Positions 54,295 to 63,735 of a stretch of DNA of 64,000 bases are shown one piece after another. The DNA comes from Cylindrospermum sp. NIES-4074 (GTDB lineage: Bacteria; Cyanobacteriota; Cyanobacteriia; Cyanobacteriales; Nostocaceae), in contig AP018269.1 of NCBI GenBank assembly GCA_003994795.1, forward strand, positions 2,483,346 to 2,547,345, written 5' to 3'. Every line of letters begins with the position of its first letter. The first letter of the stretch is position 1. The translations under genes and the position numbers were made by a program. The notes beneath the pieces are model-generated. The model saw only the letters and a list, made by a program, of their open reading frames with translations. It was not told the DNA's origin and ran no database searches.

Positions 54295-55041
54295 TTAAAC
54301 CTCAGGCTCCACTCCCAAAGCGCGTAACTGCGCCGCCAAACGTTCAGCCCTCTGTAAAGCAGCTTCTTTAGCAAGTCGTTCCTCCTCAGCCCGTAAGCGC
54401 TCCTGTTCTGCCCGTTCCGCACCTGTAGGAATCATCTCACCATCGGCATTACACCAGCGCAACCAAACATCCCGCTTACCTTCATAAACCCCATCCCACA
54501 GACATAAACCGAGTTCTACATCAGCCAGCCATTGCTCACTTTTAGGCACATATTGCCGTCCTTGTAACTCGTATATCTGGAGAACTTCACCGCCTAGTTG
54601 CTGTTTTGGGTCAAAAATAACGTAGTAAATAACCCGCATCTGGGCATAATCCAGCATTTTGCGCCCGGTTTCATTGCCTTCTTTATTAGAGACAATTTCA
54701 ATTACTACTTCTGGTGGTTTGCCAAATTCCCAGAAAAAATAAGAACGATGGCGTTTTTCCCACCAGTTTTCCGCTACCTGCACATCCAGACTTAAAAACA
54801 CATCTGGCACAACTGGCGGTTTTTTGCTGCTGAAATACAACGCTACATTAGCCGCAACCAGAAACCCTTGAGCATTACTGACGCCATTCCAAGAACTGTA
54901 GAGGGGTTCTGTGAGCAGTCGTTGTTGCTTTTCCGATGGTAGATTATCCAAAGGCTGATCATCCTCTGTAACTAGATGATTGACATCTGGTAACAAATCT
55001 TCTGGCAATAAGGCGGTGTCTGTCAAGGTAACATCACTCAT
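54295..55041 (-). CDS. Uma2-family endonuclease (DUF820)
   Basis: 248 residues from ATG 55039-55041; the frame opens at a TTG 21 bp further up, less likely. A PD-(D/E)xK fold is suggested by VFLSLDVQV, PEVVIEIVSNKEG and YYVIFDP. The C-terminal part is a charged coiled coil (AERAEQERLRAEEERLAKEAAL). Such genes are numerous in cyanobacteria; role unknown. A 44-bp repeat lies just upstream of its start. Confidence 0.85.
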   Translation of the reverse strand: MSDVTLTDTALLPEDLLPDVNHLVTEDDQPLDNLPSEKQQRLLTEPLYSSWNGVSNAQGFLVAANVALYFSSKKPPVVPDVFLSLDVQVAENWWEKRHRSYFFWEFGKPPEVVIEIVSNKEGNETGRKMLDYAQMRVIYYVIFDPKQQLGGEVLQIYELQGRQYVPKSEQWLADVELGLCLWDGVYEGKRDVWLRWCNADGEMIPTGAERAEQERLRAEEERLAKEAALQRAERLAAQLRALGVEPEV

Positions 55042-55052
55042 AAGACAATTTA

Positions 55053-55096
55053 GCGATCGCAACTTGATTCTATTGTGACAGAATCATTAATTTCCC
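55053..55096. repeat. 44-bp direct repeat, left copy, flanking DEAD-box gene
   Basis: Identical to 56675-56718 (GCGATCGCAACTTGATTC at the start, AATTTCCC at the end). The two copies bracket about 1.6 kb holding the helicase gene. Confidence 0.92.
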
Positions 55097-55298
55097 CTCA
55101 AAGCACTAGTATTCCATACCGCCGATATAAAGTTTAGAGGCATAACAATATATATAGACTGCACTCTGCTAAAATTCAGAACTGCGGCATTCGCTCTCAG
55201 TCTTAGCGCCACTGCCCATCCAGCCCTTCAAACTTTTGTCCGTCTGCCTAAGACTGATGCCGCCACTGGCGACAGGCCGATGTTATTTCTGGAGTTCT

Positions 55299-56636
55299 AT
55301 GTCTTTTTCAAATCTCGGCTTGTCCAATGAAATTATCCGTGCCGTTACCGAGCGCGGATACACCGAACCCACACCCATCCAGATACAGGCAATTCCTGCC
55401 GTCTTGTCAGGTGGCGATCTGCTGGCTGGTGCCCAAACTGGTACTGGAAAAACTGCCAGCTTCACTCTGCCGCTCCTGCATCGGTTGTCGCACAACAACG
55501 TTAAAAACACCTCTAATGGATACCCAGCAATCCGGGCGCTGATTCTCACCCCCACTCGTGAACTTGCCGCACAGGTAGAGTTAAGCGTGCGTGAGTACGG
55601 CAAGTACCTGAAGTTAAACTCAATGGTGATGTATGGCGGGGTCAGCATTAACCCGCAAAAACGGCTTTTGAAGGGTGGCGTGGATATTCTCGTTGCTACC
55701 CCAGGGCGACTGCTAGACCATGTGCAGCAGGGCACAGTGAACCTGTCACAGATTGAAATTTTGGTGCTAGATGAAGCAGATCGGATGTTAGACATGGGTT
55801 TTATCCGTGACATCCGTCGCATTCTCTCGCTCCTGCCCAAACAGCGACAAAACTTGCTATTCTTCGCCACTTTCTCAGATAAAATCAAGGAACTCGCCAC
55901 CGGGCTGCTTAATCGCCCGAAGATGATTGAGGTAGCACGCCGCAACGTTACCGCCGAAACGGTAGCACAGAAAGTCTACAAAGTAGAGCGTGATAAAAAG
56001 CGCCAATTACTTGCTCACCTGATTCGGAAAGATAATTGGTATCAAGTGCTAGTGTTCACTCGCACTAAATATGGTGCTGACCGTCTGGTTAAGCAGTTGG
56101 GTGAGGAGCGTATTCAAGCACTGGCCATCCACGGTAATAAGAGCCAGTCGGCCCGTACCCACGCTTTGGAGAAGTTCAAGAATGGCAGTTTACAGGTATT
56201 GGTGGCAACCGACATTGCCGCGCGAGGTCTTGACATCAGCGAACTGCCCCATGTAGTCAATTTCGATCTGCCCAATGTCCCAGAAGATTATGTTCATCGC
56301 ATTGGTCGCACAGGTCGCGCTGGTGCGTCAGGTCAAGCTATATCCCTGGTATGCGCCGATGAATCCCATTTGTTGGCAGATATCGAAAAACTGATTGCAC
56401 AGCGCTTGCCTTTTGAAGTGGTTGCTGGCTTTGGAGACAATTCCCACTCCCAGCCAAAACCAATTGCCAATGAACCCAAGCACAAATCCAAAGATAGCAA
56501 GCGTCCGATTAGCTCTGCTGCTAAACCGGTGCCACAAAAATCAGCTAAACAATCGACGCCGCGAACTGCGACAGGTGGCAAAAAATCCGATGCTCGTCCC
56601 GGAGCATCACGCCGTTCGGGTAAACGCTCACGCTGA
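55299..56636 (+). CDS. DEAD-box RNA helicase (RhlE-like)
   Basis: 445 residues from ATG 55299 (CTGGAG ribosome site 8 bp upstream; the frame opens earlier at 55236). Motifs: Q motif and Phe, Walker [25 protein letters not shown] in [36 protein letters not shown]. Motif III reads FATFS rather than the usual SAT. The C-terminal tail is basic (lysine, arginine, proline). Unwinds RNA, probably for cold or stress RNA metabolism. The gene sits between 44-bp direct repeats. Confidence 0.92.
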   Translation: MSFSNLGLSNEIIRAVTERGYTEPTPIQIQAIPAVLSGGDLLAGAQTGTGKTASFTLPLLHRLSHNNVKNTSNGYPAIRALILTPTRELAAQVELSVREYGKYLKLNSMVMYGGVSINPQKRLLKGGVDILVATPGRLLDHVQQGTVNLSQIEILVLDEADRMLDMGFIRDIRRILSLLPKQRQNLLFFATFSDKIKELATGLLNRPKMIEVARRNVTAETVAQKVYKVERDKKRQLLAHLIRKDNWYQVLVFTRTKYGADRLVKQLGEERIQALAIHGNKSQSARTHALEKFKNGSLQVLVATDIAARGLDISELPHVVNFDLPNVPEDYVHRIGRTGRAGASGQAISLVCADESHLLADIEKLIAQRLPFEVVAGFGDNSHSQPKPIANEPKHKSKDSKRPISSAAKPVPQKSAKQSTPRTATGGKKSDARPGASRRSGKRSR

Positions 56637-56674
56637 TCTATCAGTGCCATCAATAGCAATCACTTGTGAGAAAT

Positions 56675-56718
56675 GCGATCGCAACTTGATTCTATTGTGA
56701 CAGAATCATTAATTTCCC
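56675..56718. repeat. 44-bp direct repeat, right copy
   Basis: Partner of 55053-55096, ending next to the 3' end of the gene at 56720. Confidence 0.92.
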
Positions 56719-56719
56719 T

Positions 56720-57382
56720 TCACCCTACAAGTAGATTTTCTACCCCTACTGTTGTCGCCGTAGTCGCTACCTGGATGATCCTACTGTATTGTAGCCGCCA
56801 CTGTAGAGCATTAGAAATTGTCAGGTAGCCAATTTCTGGCGGTTGCTGTAAGATTCTTTCTGCAAGTGCATCACGTCCAATTTCATCTAAAGGAAAGTTG
56901 CGTTCCTCTAAAAACGCAGTTACATCGTCTTTATTACCATGACGACTTAAGATTCCTCTTAAGCCGTAGGTTGTTTGGTAATCTCCAGTTTGTTCTCTAG
57001 CTACAAAGACGACATTTTGAAATTTTAAATTAGCACTGCGAGAGCTATGATCATCAGTTTTTTCATACACAAATATCAGCAGATGATAACCTAATCCATA
57101 CACTTTTTGACTAGCATTTCTAAAGGGATAAGAAAACTGTGGCTCTTGAATTGATGTTACCCTTAAGTCAACCTCTAATCCAGGAAAATCAACTCCCAAA
57201 GCAGCACTACTAAAAGTGTATTCGTATTTTGTAGACAGATATTGATGAAAAGCAGATTCAATATAAGTTTCTACTACTTTATTATCTATAACACCATACA
57301 AATTATAAATTGGTGTTTCACTAAAGGCAATACAGAAATCCCGTGCAGCAATTTTGAGAGAAGATAGAGTTAACACTTCCAT
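56720..57382 (-). CDS. Putative restriction-endonuclease-like protein
   Basis: 220 residues. Segment VDFPGLEVDLRVTSIQEPQFSYPFRNASQKVYGLGYHLLIFVYEK (given in part: GLEVDLRVTS, then QKVYGLGYHLLIFVYEK) resembles the PD-(D/E)xK core of some cyanobacterial restriction-like proteins. In those the motif would end D-x-K; here it reads D-L-R. No signal or membrane helix. 136 bp downstream of the Mrr gene on the same strand, so a possible two-gene defence unit. Family call is weak. Confidence 0.5.
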   Translation of the reverse strand: MEVLTLSSLKIAARDFCIAFSETPIYNLYGVIDNKVVETYIESAFHQYLSTKYEYTFSSAALGVDFPGLEVDLRVTSIQEPQFSYPFRNASQKVYGLGYHLLIFVYEKTDDHSSRSANLKFQNVVFVAREQTGDYQTTYGLRGILSRHGNKDDVTAFLEERNFPLDEIGRDALAERILQQPPEIGYLTISNALQWRLQYSRIIQVATTATTVGVENLLVG

Positions 57383-57517
57383 TTTTTAAAGAGCTAAACT
57401 TATATACAGCAATTTTAAAAAATAGTTTAATACAAAACAAATAATACATTATTTTTACTCTGATTTAGAGAAGTTGTGGACAATTCCTACCCTACAAACT
57501 TATCAGAGATAGCATTT

Positions 57518-58429
57518 TCATTCATCTGTAAAGTAGTCTGAATCTATTTTTTTAATTTCGTAAATAGATACTGTGGATACACCCACATGATTATCAATCA
57601 TAAATTGAGCTAGTTCTTGTCCGTCTATTAATACGATTTTGCTATCTATTATAGATACATATTCTTTTGCTTCTTGGGAAAATTTAGAAGTTGTAATAAA
57701 AACTCCTTTTCTTGCCCTTTGACCATGTAAAGCACCAACAAACTTTTGAATTTCTGGTCTACCTACAACGGTATTATCCCATCTTTTAGCTTGGATATAA
57801 ACAATATCTAAGCCTAATTTATCTTCTTTTATAATACCATCAATACCGCTGTCACCACTTTTGCCAATAGCTCTACCAGCATCACGCCTTGAGCCACCGT
57901 AACCCATTTTAACCAGTAAATCTACTACAAGACGTTCAAAAAAATCAGCAGAGCAACTTTTAATACGGTTGAGCAAATCATTTTCCAGTTCTTTTCTAAT
58001 TTTTTGATAGCCAAATTCTATAGCTTCTTGCGGGGTAGTGTCAGAAATTTCTTCGATATCTGGCTGTGAGTTATCGTTTTGTTTTTTAGTATTTTTAAAT
58101 TTTATAAATTCAGGAAACTGGCTGAGAAACTGAACGTTGATATCTGGTGGGGCTTGACTTATTACCTTCATTCCCTGATCTGTTATTTCCAAAAAACCTC
58201 TTTTTGGAGTTCCTAATAAGCCAGCCTTTTTTAAGTATGTTCTCGCCCATCCTACCCGATTATCAAATATTGGCTGTTGCCCACTTGGTAATAGTTCTTT
58301 TCTTTCATCTTCACTCAAATTAAACTCTAAAGCTAAAGCTTCAATTGCTTCTCTCAATGAGTGTTCTTTCCCATCACTTGCATATTTGAGTAAAGGAAAC
58401 ATAATTGATTGATAATCAGGTATTGCCAA
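57518..58429 (-). CDS. Mrr-type restriction endonuclease
   Basis: 303 residues from a TTG start (MAIPDYQSIMFPLLKYASDGKEHSL is the standard Mrr N-terminus). A winged-helix N-terminal domain (1-100), then the Mrr catalytic core with GDSGIDGIIKEDKLG..YIQAKRW: catalytic Asp and QAK lysine. C-terminal GVFITTSKFSQEAKEY. Type IV, cleaves modified DNA. No partner methylase in view, as expected for type IV. Confidence 0.93.
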   Translation of the reverse strand: MAIPDYQSIMFPLLKYASDGKEHSLREAIEALALEFNLSEDERKELLPSGQQPIFDNRVGWARTYLKKAGLLGTPKRGFLEITDQGMKVISQAPPDINVQFLSQFPEFIKFKNTKKQNDNSQPDIEEISDTTPQEAIEFGYQKIRKELENDLLNRIKSCSADFFERLVVDLLVKMGYGGSRRDAGRAIGKSGDSGIDGIIKEDKLGLDIVYIQAKRWDNTVVGRPEIQKFVGALHGQRARKGVFITTSKFSQEAKEYVSIIDSKIVLIDGQELAQFMIDNHVGVSTVSIYEIKKIDSDYFTDE

Positions 58430-58458
58430 CTCACACCCCTACACAAAACTTGCTCTGT

Positions 58459-58573
58459 CAGGACTTACGCAAAGTCTTCCATTTCTTGGCGTTCTTGGCG
58501 TCTTCTCTGCGAGACGCTGCGCGAAGGCGGTTCGTAAAAGTCCTGTTTCTTCGTACTTGGTGCGTAAGTCCTG
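58459..58573. repeat. MITE-like element with 13-bp terminal inverted repeats
   Basis: Arms CAGGACTTACGCA (58459-58471) and TGCGTAAGTCCTG (58561-58573), perfect. The interior has the TTCTTGGCGTC / GCGAAGGCGGTTCGT repeat seen elsewhere. About 115 bp, non-coding. Confidence 0.8.
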
Positions 58574-58668
58574 TCTGTAAGACAAGAGTTTCAAAATAAC
58601 AAGTCTACAAATACCTAACCCCCTACTTTTACTGTTTTAGCCGGGGGTTAAATGGTATTTTAAATTGC

Positions 58669-60456
58669 TTAAGCCTTTGGCTTAAAAGTTGAAGCAACGT
58701 GTAATTCTTTCAACTGTTTTGCATCTACAGTCGAAGGCGCATCTGTTAATAAACAACGCGCTTGTTGTGTCTTCGGAAAAGCAATTACATCACGAATAGA
58801 TTCTTCTCCAGCTAACAACATCACCAACCGATCTACACCGTAGGCGATACCACCATGCGGGGGTGTACCATATTCAAATGCTTCTAAAAGAAAGCCAAAT
58901 TTATTTTGTGCTTCTTCGGGAGAAAAACCGATCGCCTCAAAAACCTGTTCTTGAATATCCCGCTGATAGATCCGCAGGCTACCACCGCCCACCTCAAAGC
59001 CATTAAACACCAAATCATAAGCTTGAGCGCGTGCTGTCTTTAAATCGCTCAAATCATCAGGATGGGGTGCTGTAAAGGGGTGGTGCAGTGCTTCTAGGCG
59101 CTTTTCGTCAGCATTCCACTCAAACATGGGGAAATCTGTAATCCACAGCAAGTTAATTTTTGTGGCATCAATTAACCCAAATTCCCTAGCAGTAAATTGG
59201 CGCAATCTATCTAAAGTCTTATTGACAGTTGGCGCATCACCAGCCCCAAATAACAACAAATGTCCAGCCTTTGCACCCGTGCGCCGCAAAATTTCCTGTT
59301 TTTGTTCTGGTGACAGGTTATCTTTAATTGCGCCAATGGTATCAATTTCACCATCTTCTCGAACGCGGATATAAGCTAAACCCTTGGCGCCGGCTTCGCT
59401 AGCTTCTTTGAAGATATCACCGCCTGGTTTGATGCGGACATTAGAAATAGCATCGTTACCGTTGGGGATGGGGAGAATTTTGATAATCCCACCATTGGCT
59501 ACAGCATCGCGAAAGACTTTAAAACCGGAGTCTTTCAAAATATCCGAGACATTAACTAGTTCCAATCCATAGCGAGTATCAGGCTTATCACTACCGTACC
59601 GTTCCATTGCTTCGGCGTAGGTGAGACGGGGGAAAGGAAGAGGTAAGTCAAGACCTTTCACCGTGTTGAAGATATGAGCAACTAACTTTTCGTTAAGTTG
59701 GATAATTTCTTCTTGGGACAGGAAGCTCATTTCCATGTCTAATTGAGTGAATTCTGGTTGTCTATCGGCGCGTAAGTCTTCATCGCGGAAGCAACGAGCA
59801 ACCTGATAATATCTATCTACGCCAGATACCATCAATAATTGCTTGAATAATTGCGGTGATTGTGGTAAAGCAAACCATTCGCCAGCGTTAACGCGACTGG
59901 GTAAGATGTAATCTCTAGCGCCTTCGGGAGTGGAACGGGTGAGGATGGGGGTTTCCACTTCAATGAAACCTTCCACATCTTCTAGATAGCGACGGACGGC
60001 TTTGACGACTTGATGACGCAGTTGCAAATTTTGCGCCATGCGATCGCGCCGTAAATCCAAATAACGATACTTCAATCGCAAGTCTTCGCGCACTGGATCG
60101 CTGTTACCGCTAGCAACTTGGAAGGGTAACTGCTTGCGAATGCTGTTGAGTAAGACAATGTTATCAGCGTAAATTTCCACTTCCCCAGTAGGGATGCGAG
60201 AATTCAGGGATTCAGCGGGACGTTGCGTTACCCGTCCAGTGATTTCGACAACATATTCACTTCGCAGAGTATTGGCCTGTTCGTAGGAATCAGGTGTACG
60301 TTGTGGATCACTGACGATTTGGACTAGCCCAGAGCGATCGCGTAAATCCAAAAATGTCACGCCCCCATGATCGCGGTAACGGTCTACCCATCCGTATAAA
60401 GTAACAGTTTCTCCAATATGTTCTTTTCGGAGTTGTCCGCAATAGTGAGTTCGCAT
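58669..60456 (-). CDS. aspS: Aspartyl-tRNA synthetase
   Basis: 595 residues, class II synthetase with the bacterial GAD insert. OB-fold anticodon domain (N-terminal 110), motif 2 [23 protein letters not shown] (in part), GAD insertion about 300-410, motif 3 [13 protein letters not shown]. Charges tRNA-Asp, and possibly tRNA-Asn where the indirect pathway is used. Isolated from the flanking genes by repeats. Confidence 0.97.
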   Translation of the reverse strand: MRTHYCGQLRKEHIGETVTLYGWVDRYRDHGGVTFLDLRDRSGLVQIVSDPQRTPDSYEQANTLRSEYVVEITGRVTQRPAESLNSRIPTGEVEIYADNIVLLNSIRKQLPFQVASGNSDPVREDLRLKYRYLDLRRDRMAQNLQLRHQVVKAVRRYLEDVEGFIEVETPILTRSTPEGARDYILPSRVNAGEWFALPQSPQLFKQLLMVSGVDRYYQVARCFRDEDLRADRQPEFTQLDMEMSFLSQEEIIQLNEKLVAHIFNTVKGLDLPLPFPRLTYAEAMERYGSDKPDTRYGLELVNVSDILKDSGFKVFRDAVANGGIIKILPIPNGNDAISNVRIKPGGDIFKEASEAGAKGLAYIRVREDGEIDTIGAIKDNLSPEQKQEILRRTGAKAGHLLLFGAGDAPTVNKTLDRLRQFTAREFGLIDATKINLLWITDFPMFEWNADEKRLEALHHPFTAPHPDDLSDLKTARAQAYDLVFNGFEVGGGSLRIYQRDIQEQVFEAIGFSPEEAQNKFGFLLEAFEYGTPPHGGIAYGVDRLVMLLAGEESIRDVIAFPKTQQARCLLTDAPSTVDAKQLKELHVASTFKPKA

Positions 60457-60779
60457 AAGTATTAGTTCTTCTGTTCCGGGCTAGATTGGTAAGTAAATAG
60501 TCAAAGCCTTCCCATTATCTAGCATCAACACTAATTGTAGTAATTCTCGGTCAATAAAATTCAGCCAATCTGGCAAACTGGCAACAAAGAGGCTTTCATC
60601 CCCATCCGGGTGGGTTTAATCTTGGTCAAGCCACACTGGCTAAGTAACGGCGCTGTATGGCAAGTTATAATTATTACTTTATATGCTAGCGCATCAGGGC
60701 ATAAATAAATAAAGCTACAATTTTAAATGAACGAGAATAAAATCATTGCACATCTTCCTACAATTCATGGTTAATTAAT
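60457..60779. other. Gap between divergent aspS and Uma2 genes
   Basis: 323 bp, AT-rich towards 60660-60780. One weak GC-rich hairpin, CCCATCCGGGTGGG, at 60601-60614. No gene or clear regulatory motif seen. Confidence 0.4.
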
Positions 60780-61367
60780 ATGATTGTACAAACTGAAAAA
60801 CGCCGTTATACCCCAGAAGAATATCTGGAATTAGAAGAAACAGCAGAATATAAAAATGAATACAGAGATGGAGAAATCATACCAATGCCAGGAGTGACAA
60901 CAAACCATAATAAAATCGCAGGGAATTTTTATAAAAAATTTCCTCTAACCGTGCAAGGACAGAATTATGACATATATATGAGCGATGTTAAATTATGGAT
61001 ACCTAATTATCGACTTTATACCTATCCTGATGTGATGGTGATTAAAGGTGAGCCTATTTATGAGGGAACTGGGACAACCGACATTACAAATCCCTTATTA
61101 ATTGTTGAAGTCTTGTCAAATTCAACTAAAAATTACGACAAAACAGATAAATTTAAATATTATCGTTCAATTCCTTATTTGCAAGAATATATCATGATTG
61201 ATCAATATAGTTTTGCTGTCGAACAATTTGCCAAACAATCAGCAGGAGAATGGATTTTTAAAGAATATGAAGGAGAAAATGCTGTTTTAAAATTGCATTC
61301 CGTTGATTTTCAAATTACTTTACAAGACATTTATCAACGGGTTAATTTTGAATTGAGCGACGATTGA
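60780..61367 (+). CDS. Uma2-family endonuclease (DUF820), second copy
   Basis: 195 residues. Motifs: RRYTPEEYLELEETAEYKNEY at the N-terminus and PLLIVEVLSNSTKNYDKTDKF, the PD-(D/E)xK core (E-V-L with following basic residue). A usual length without the coiled-coil tail of the gene at 54295. Only distantly similar to it. Role unknown. Confidence 0.88.
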   Translation: MIVQTEKRRYTPEEYLELEETAEYKNEYRDGEIIPMPGVTTNHNKIAGNFYKKFPLTVQGQNYDIYMSDVKLWIPNYRLYTYPDVMVIKGEPIYEGTGTTDITNPLLIVEVLSNSTKNYDKTDKFKYYRSIPYLQEYIMIDQYSFAVEQFAKQSAGEWIFKEYEGENAVLKLHSVDFQITLQDIYQRVNFELSDD

Positions 61368-61484
61368 AGATTGGGAAACCGGAAATGGTGCAACAGACAA
61401 ATTTAACTAAATTTTGCCAAAAACCGGAATATTGCCCAGCAAACAGGTATAAAATCTAATCAATAACCTCTTGCTGACGCGATT

Positions 61485-63734
61485 ATGCCGCCAGACTACT
61501 CCGGTCAAAATCTCCGAGGACGCTCTTTTAAAGGTCAAAACCTGACAGGAGCCAACTTTAGCAAAGCAGATATTAGAGGTACGGATTTTAGTAACGCTAT
61601 TCTCAAAGGCGCTGATTTTAGTGGTGCTAAGGCTGGACTACAGCGACGTTGGGTAATTGGTTTGCTCATAGTCGCGTTGCTGCTGTTAGCACTAGCAGGG
61701 ATTTACTCAATCATCATTGGTTTATTAGTAGCAAATATTTTTGACGCCAAACATCCTGGAAACATATTTATTGGTGCAGTTTCCCTATTTTTTGTGGCCG
61801 TCTTTTGTATTGTCACTATTCGTAAGGATTTAACAACAGGTTTAAAAGCTGTCGCCATTGCTTTCGTCCTTACTTCCCCCGGAGTCTTTGCAGTCGCTGT
61901 TGCCTTCCCTGGAGCCTTTGCTGTTACGAGAGCCTTCCCCAAGGGCTTTGCTGGAGCCTTTGCCGTTGCCTTTGCTATTGCCTTCATATTATTTAATTTT
62001 TATATTGCGTGGCGCAGTCAAGGTAAAGATGCAAAAGATGCTTGGCTTGACTCAGCATCTAATGCTTTTGCTGCTACAGGTGGTACAAGTTTTCGCGATG
62101 CTGATTTAACTGATACTAATTTCACTGGTGCAATTCTGAAAAACACCGATTTCAGAATGGCAAACCTAAGCCGTACTCGTTTCTATGAATCAAAACTACT
62201 TCACTTTGCCAGAGTAGGTGACACTATATTGAGTAACCGGGCTGTTCTCAACTTGCTTGTTACTGGCAATGGTAGGGGAAAATCATATTTTGGCGCAAAC
62301 CTAAAAAGCGCAAACCTAAAAAGCGCAGACTTGAAAGAGGCTAATCTTAAAGATGCTGATATTAGTCAAGCCACCTTTGAGGGAGCTTGTTTAGAATCGG
62401 CAAACTTAACTCTTGCTCAAGCTGTAGGTACTAATTTTACCAGATCCCAAATGACTGGCGCTTGTATAGAAGCGTGGAATATTGCAAGTACAACCAACTT
62501 GGATAATGTAGATTGTCGTTTTGTCTATCTTTTAGAATATCCTAAACCGGGAACCGATGATCGCGAACGCCGTCCCAGTAGTGGAGAATTTCAACCAGGA
62601 GAATTTACCAAATTATTTGAAGAGGTTTTAAATACTGCTGATTTAATTTTCCGCAGCGGTATAGACTGGAAAGCTTTCGTTGGTGCATTTAAAGGAATGC
62701 AAGTTCAAAATGAAGGCACAGAATTAGCTATCCAGAGTATTGAAAACAAAGATGATGGGGTAGTAGTTGTTAAAGTAAGCGTTCCTGCTAATACCAACAA
62801 AGAAAAAATTCATAATGATTTTACCCAAAATTATCAATTGGCACTGCAAGCCGTAGAAGAAAAATATAAAGCACTATTACAAGCTCAAGACGAGCAGATA
62901 GTCATCTATCGCCAACAGAGTGCGGAGATGAAAGAAATTATTAGTTTATTAGCAAATAAGCCTATTAATGTTCAAGTTGCTAACGAGGTAGATAATAAAA
63001 ATATAACTAATGCTTCTGATTCCAGTCGCAAAGTTGAAATTGGTAGTGTTGGTAGAGATTTTAATGCAAGCGGACAAGCTTTGAATTTAGGTGAAATCAG
63101 TAGTACGGTAACAAATACTATTAATGAATTACCAGCTTCACCTGAACAAGGCAAAACAGGAATTAAGGAAGTATTAACACAACTGCAAACAGTGATTGAG
63201 GTAGATACCGACTTAACACCAAAAGATAAAGAGAAGGCACTCAAGCAAATCAAAGCCTTAGCGAAAGCAGCACAAAATCCTCAAGCAAAGCAAGATTTGG
63301 CAGATACAGCAATTACCATGTTAAAAGGAGTTTTCAACAGTTTACCCAGTGCAGCAAAGTTGGTTGAAGAATGTGGTCAACTTTTGCAGTTGATTTCTAG
63401 TTTTTTTGGGTTAGAAACTAACATCAAAAGCAGGGATTTCAGAATAGCTAGTAGCACTCTATTTTATGACACGCAGTTGCTCGTTGATAGTCTTGAAAAT
63501 TATGTCGATTTAACAATTTTTGCTAGTTTGCAAAATCTTTCAAAGCTATATAGAGAATATTTATTAAAAGAGGATTATTTAAAAGTAGTTGAAATAGCAG
63601 GTTCCGCCTACCAAATGTGTCAAACAATTGCTGAATCACTGGATCAAGAAAGACAAAAAGATATTTATATTAGGGTAACCTCTTTAGCTTCTTATTGGAA
63701 ATTAAACAAAGACTTATATAGAGGACTTATTTAA
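61485..63734 (+). CDS. Pentapeptide-repeat membrane protein with coiled-coil C-terminal region
   Basis: 749 residues. Pentapeptide block 1 (about 8-48; GANFSKADIRGTDF), then four hydrophobic helices (about 55-185) including an alanine/phenylalanine-rich stretch (AFPGAFAVTRAFPKGFAG), block 2 (about 205-240), block 3 (about 268-330; ANLKSANLKSADLKEANL), then a soluble part: a coiled coil (about 445-500), the segment VEIGSVGRDFNASGQALNLGEI (shown in part), and helices to the end. The last 100 residues (after FFGLET) extend beyond the usual end of related proteins. The next gene starts 2 bp later, so an operon. Function unknown. Confidence 0.85.
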   Translation: MPPDYSGQNLRGRSFKGQNLTGANFSKADIRGTDFSNAILKGADFSGAKAGLQRRWVIGLLIVALLLLALAGIYSIIIGLLVANIFDAKHPGNIFIGAVSLFFVAVFCIVTIRKDLTTGLKAVAIAFVLTSPGVFAVAVAFPGAFAVTRAFPKGFAGAFAVAFAIAFILFNFYIAWRSQGKDAKDAWLDSASNAFAATGGTSFRDADLTDTNFTGAILKNTDFRMANLSRTRFYESKLLHFARVGDTILSNRAVLNLLVTGNGRGKSYFGANLKSANLKSADLKEANLKDADISQATFEGACLESANLTLAQAVGTNFTRSQMTGACIEAWNIASTTNLDNVDCRFVYLLEYPKPGTDDRERRPSSGEFQPGEFTKLFEEVLNTADLIFRSGIDWKAFVGAFKGMQVQNEGTELAIQSIENKDDGVVVVKVSVPANTNKEKIHNDFTQNYQLALQAVEEKYKALLQAQDEQIVIYRQQSAEMKEIISLLANKPINVQVANEVDNKNITNASDSSRKVEIGSVGRDFNASGQALNLGEISSTVTNTINELPASPEQGKTGIKEVLTQLQTVIEVDTDLTPKDKEKALKQIKALAKAAQNPQAKQDLADTAITMLKGVFNSLPSAAKLVEECGQLLQLISSFFGLETNIKSRDFRIASSTLFYDTQLLVDSLENYVDLTIFASLQNLSKLYREYLLKEDYLKVVEIAGSAYQMCQTIAESLDQERQKDIYIRVTSLASYWKLNKDLYRGLI

Positions 63735-63735
63735 A

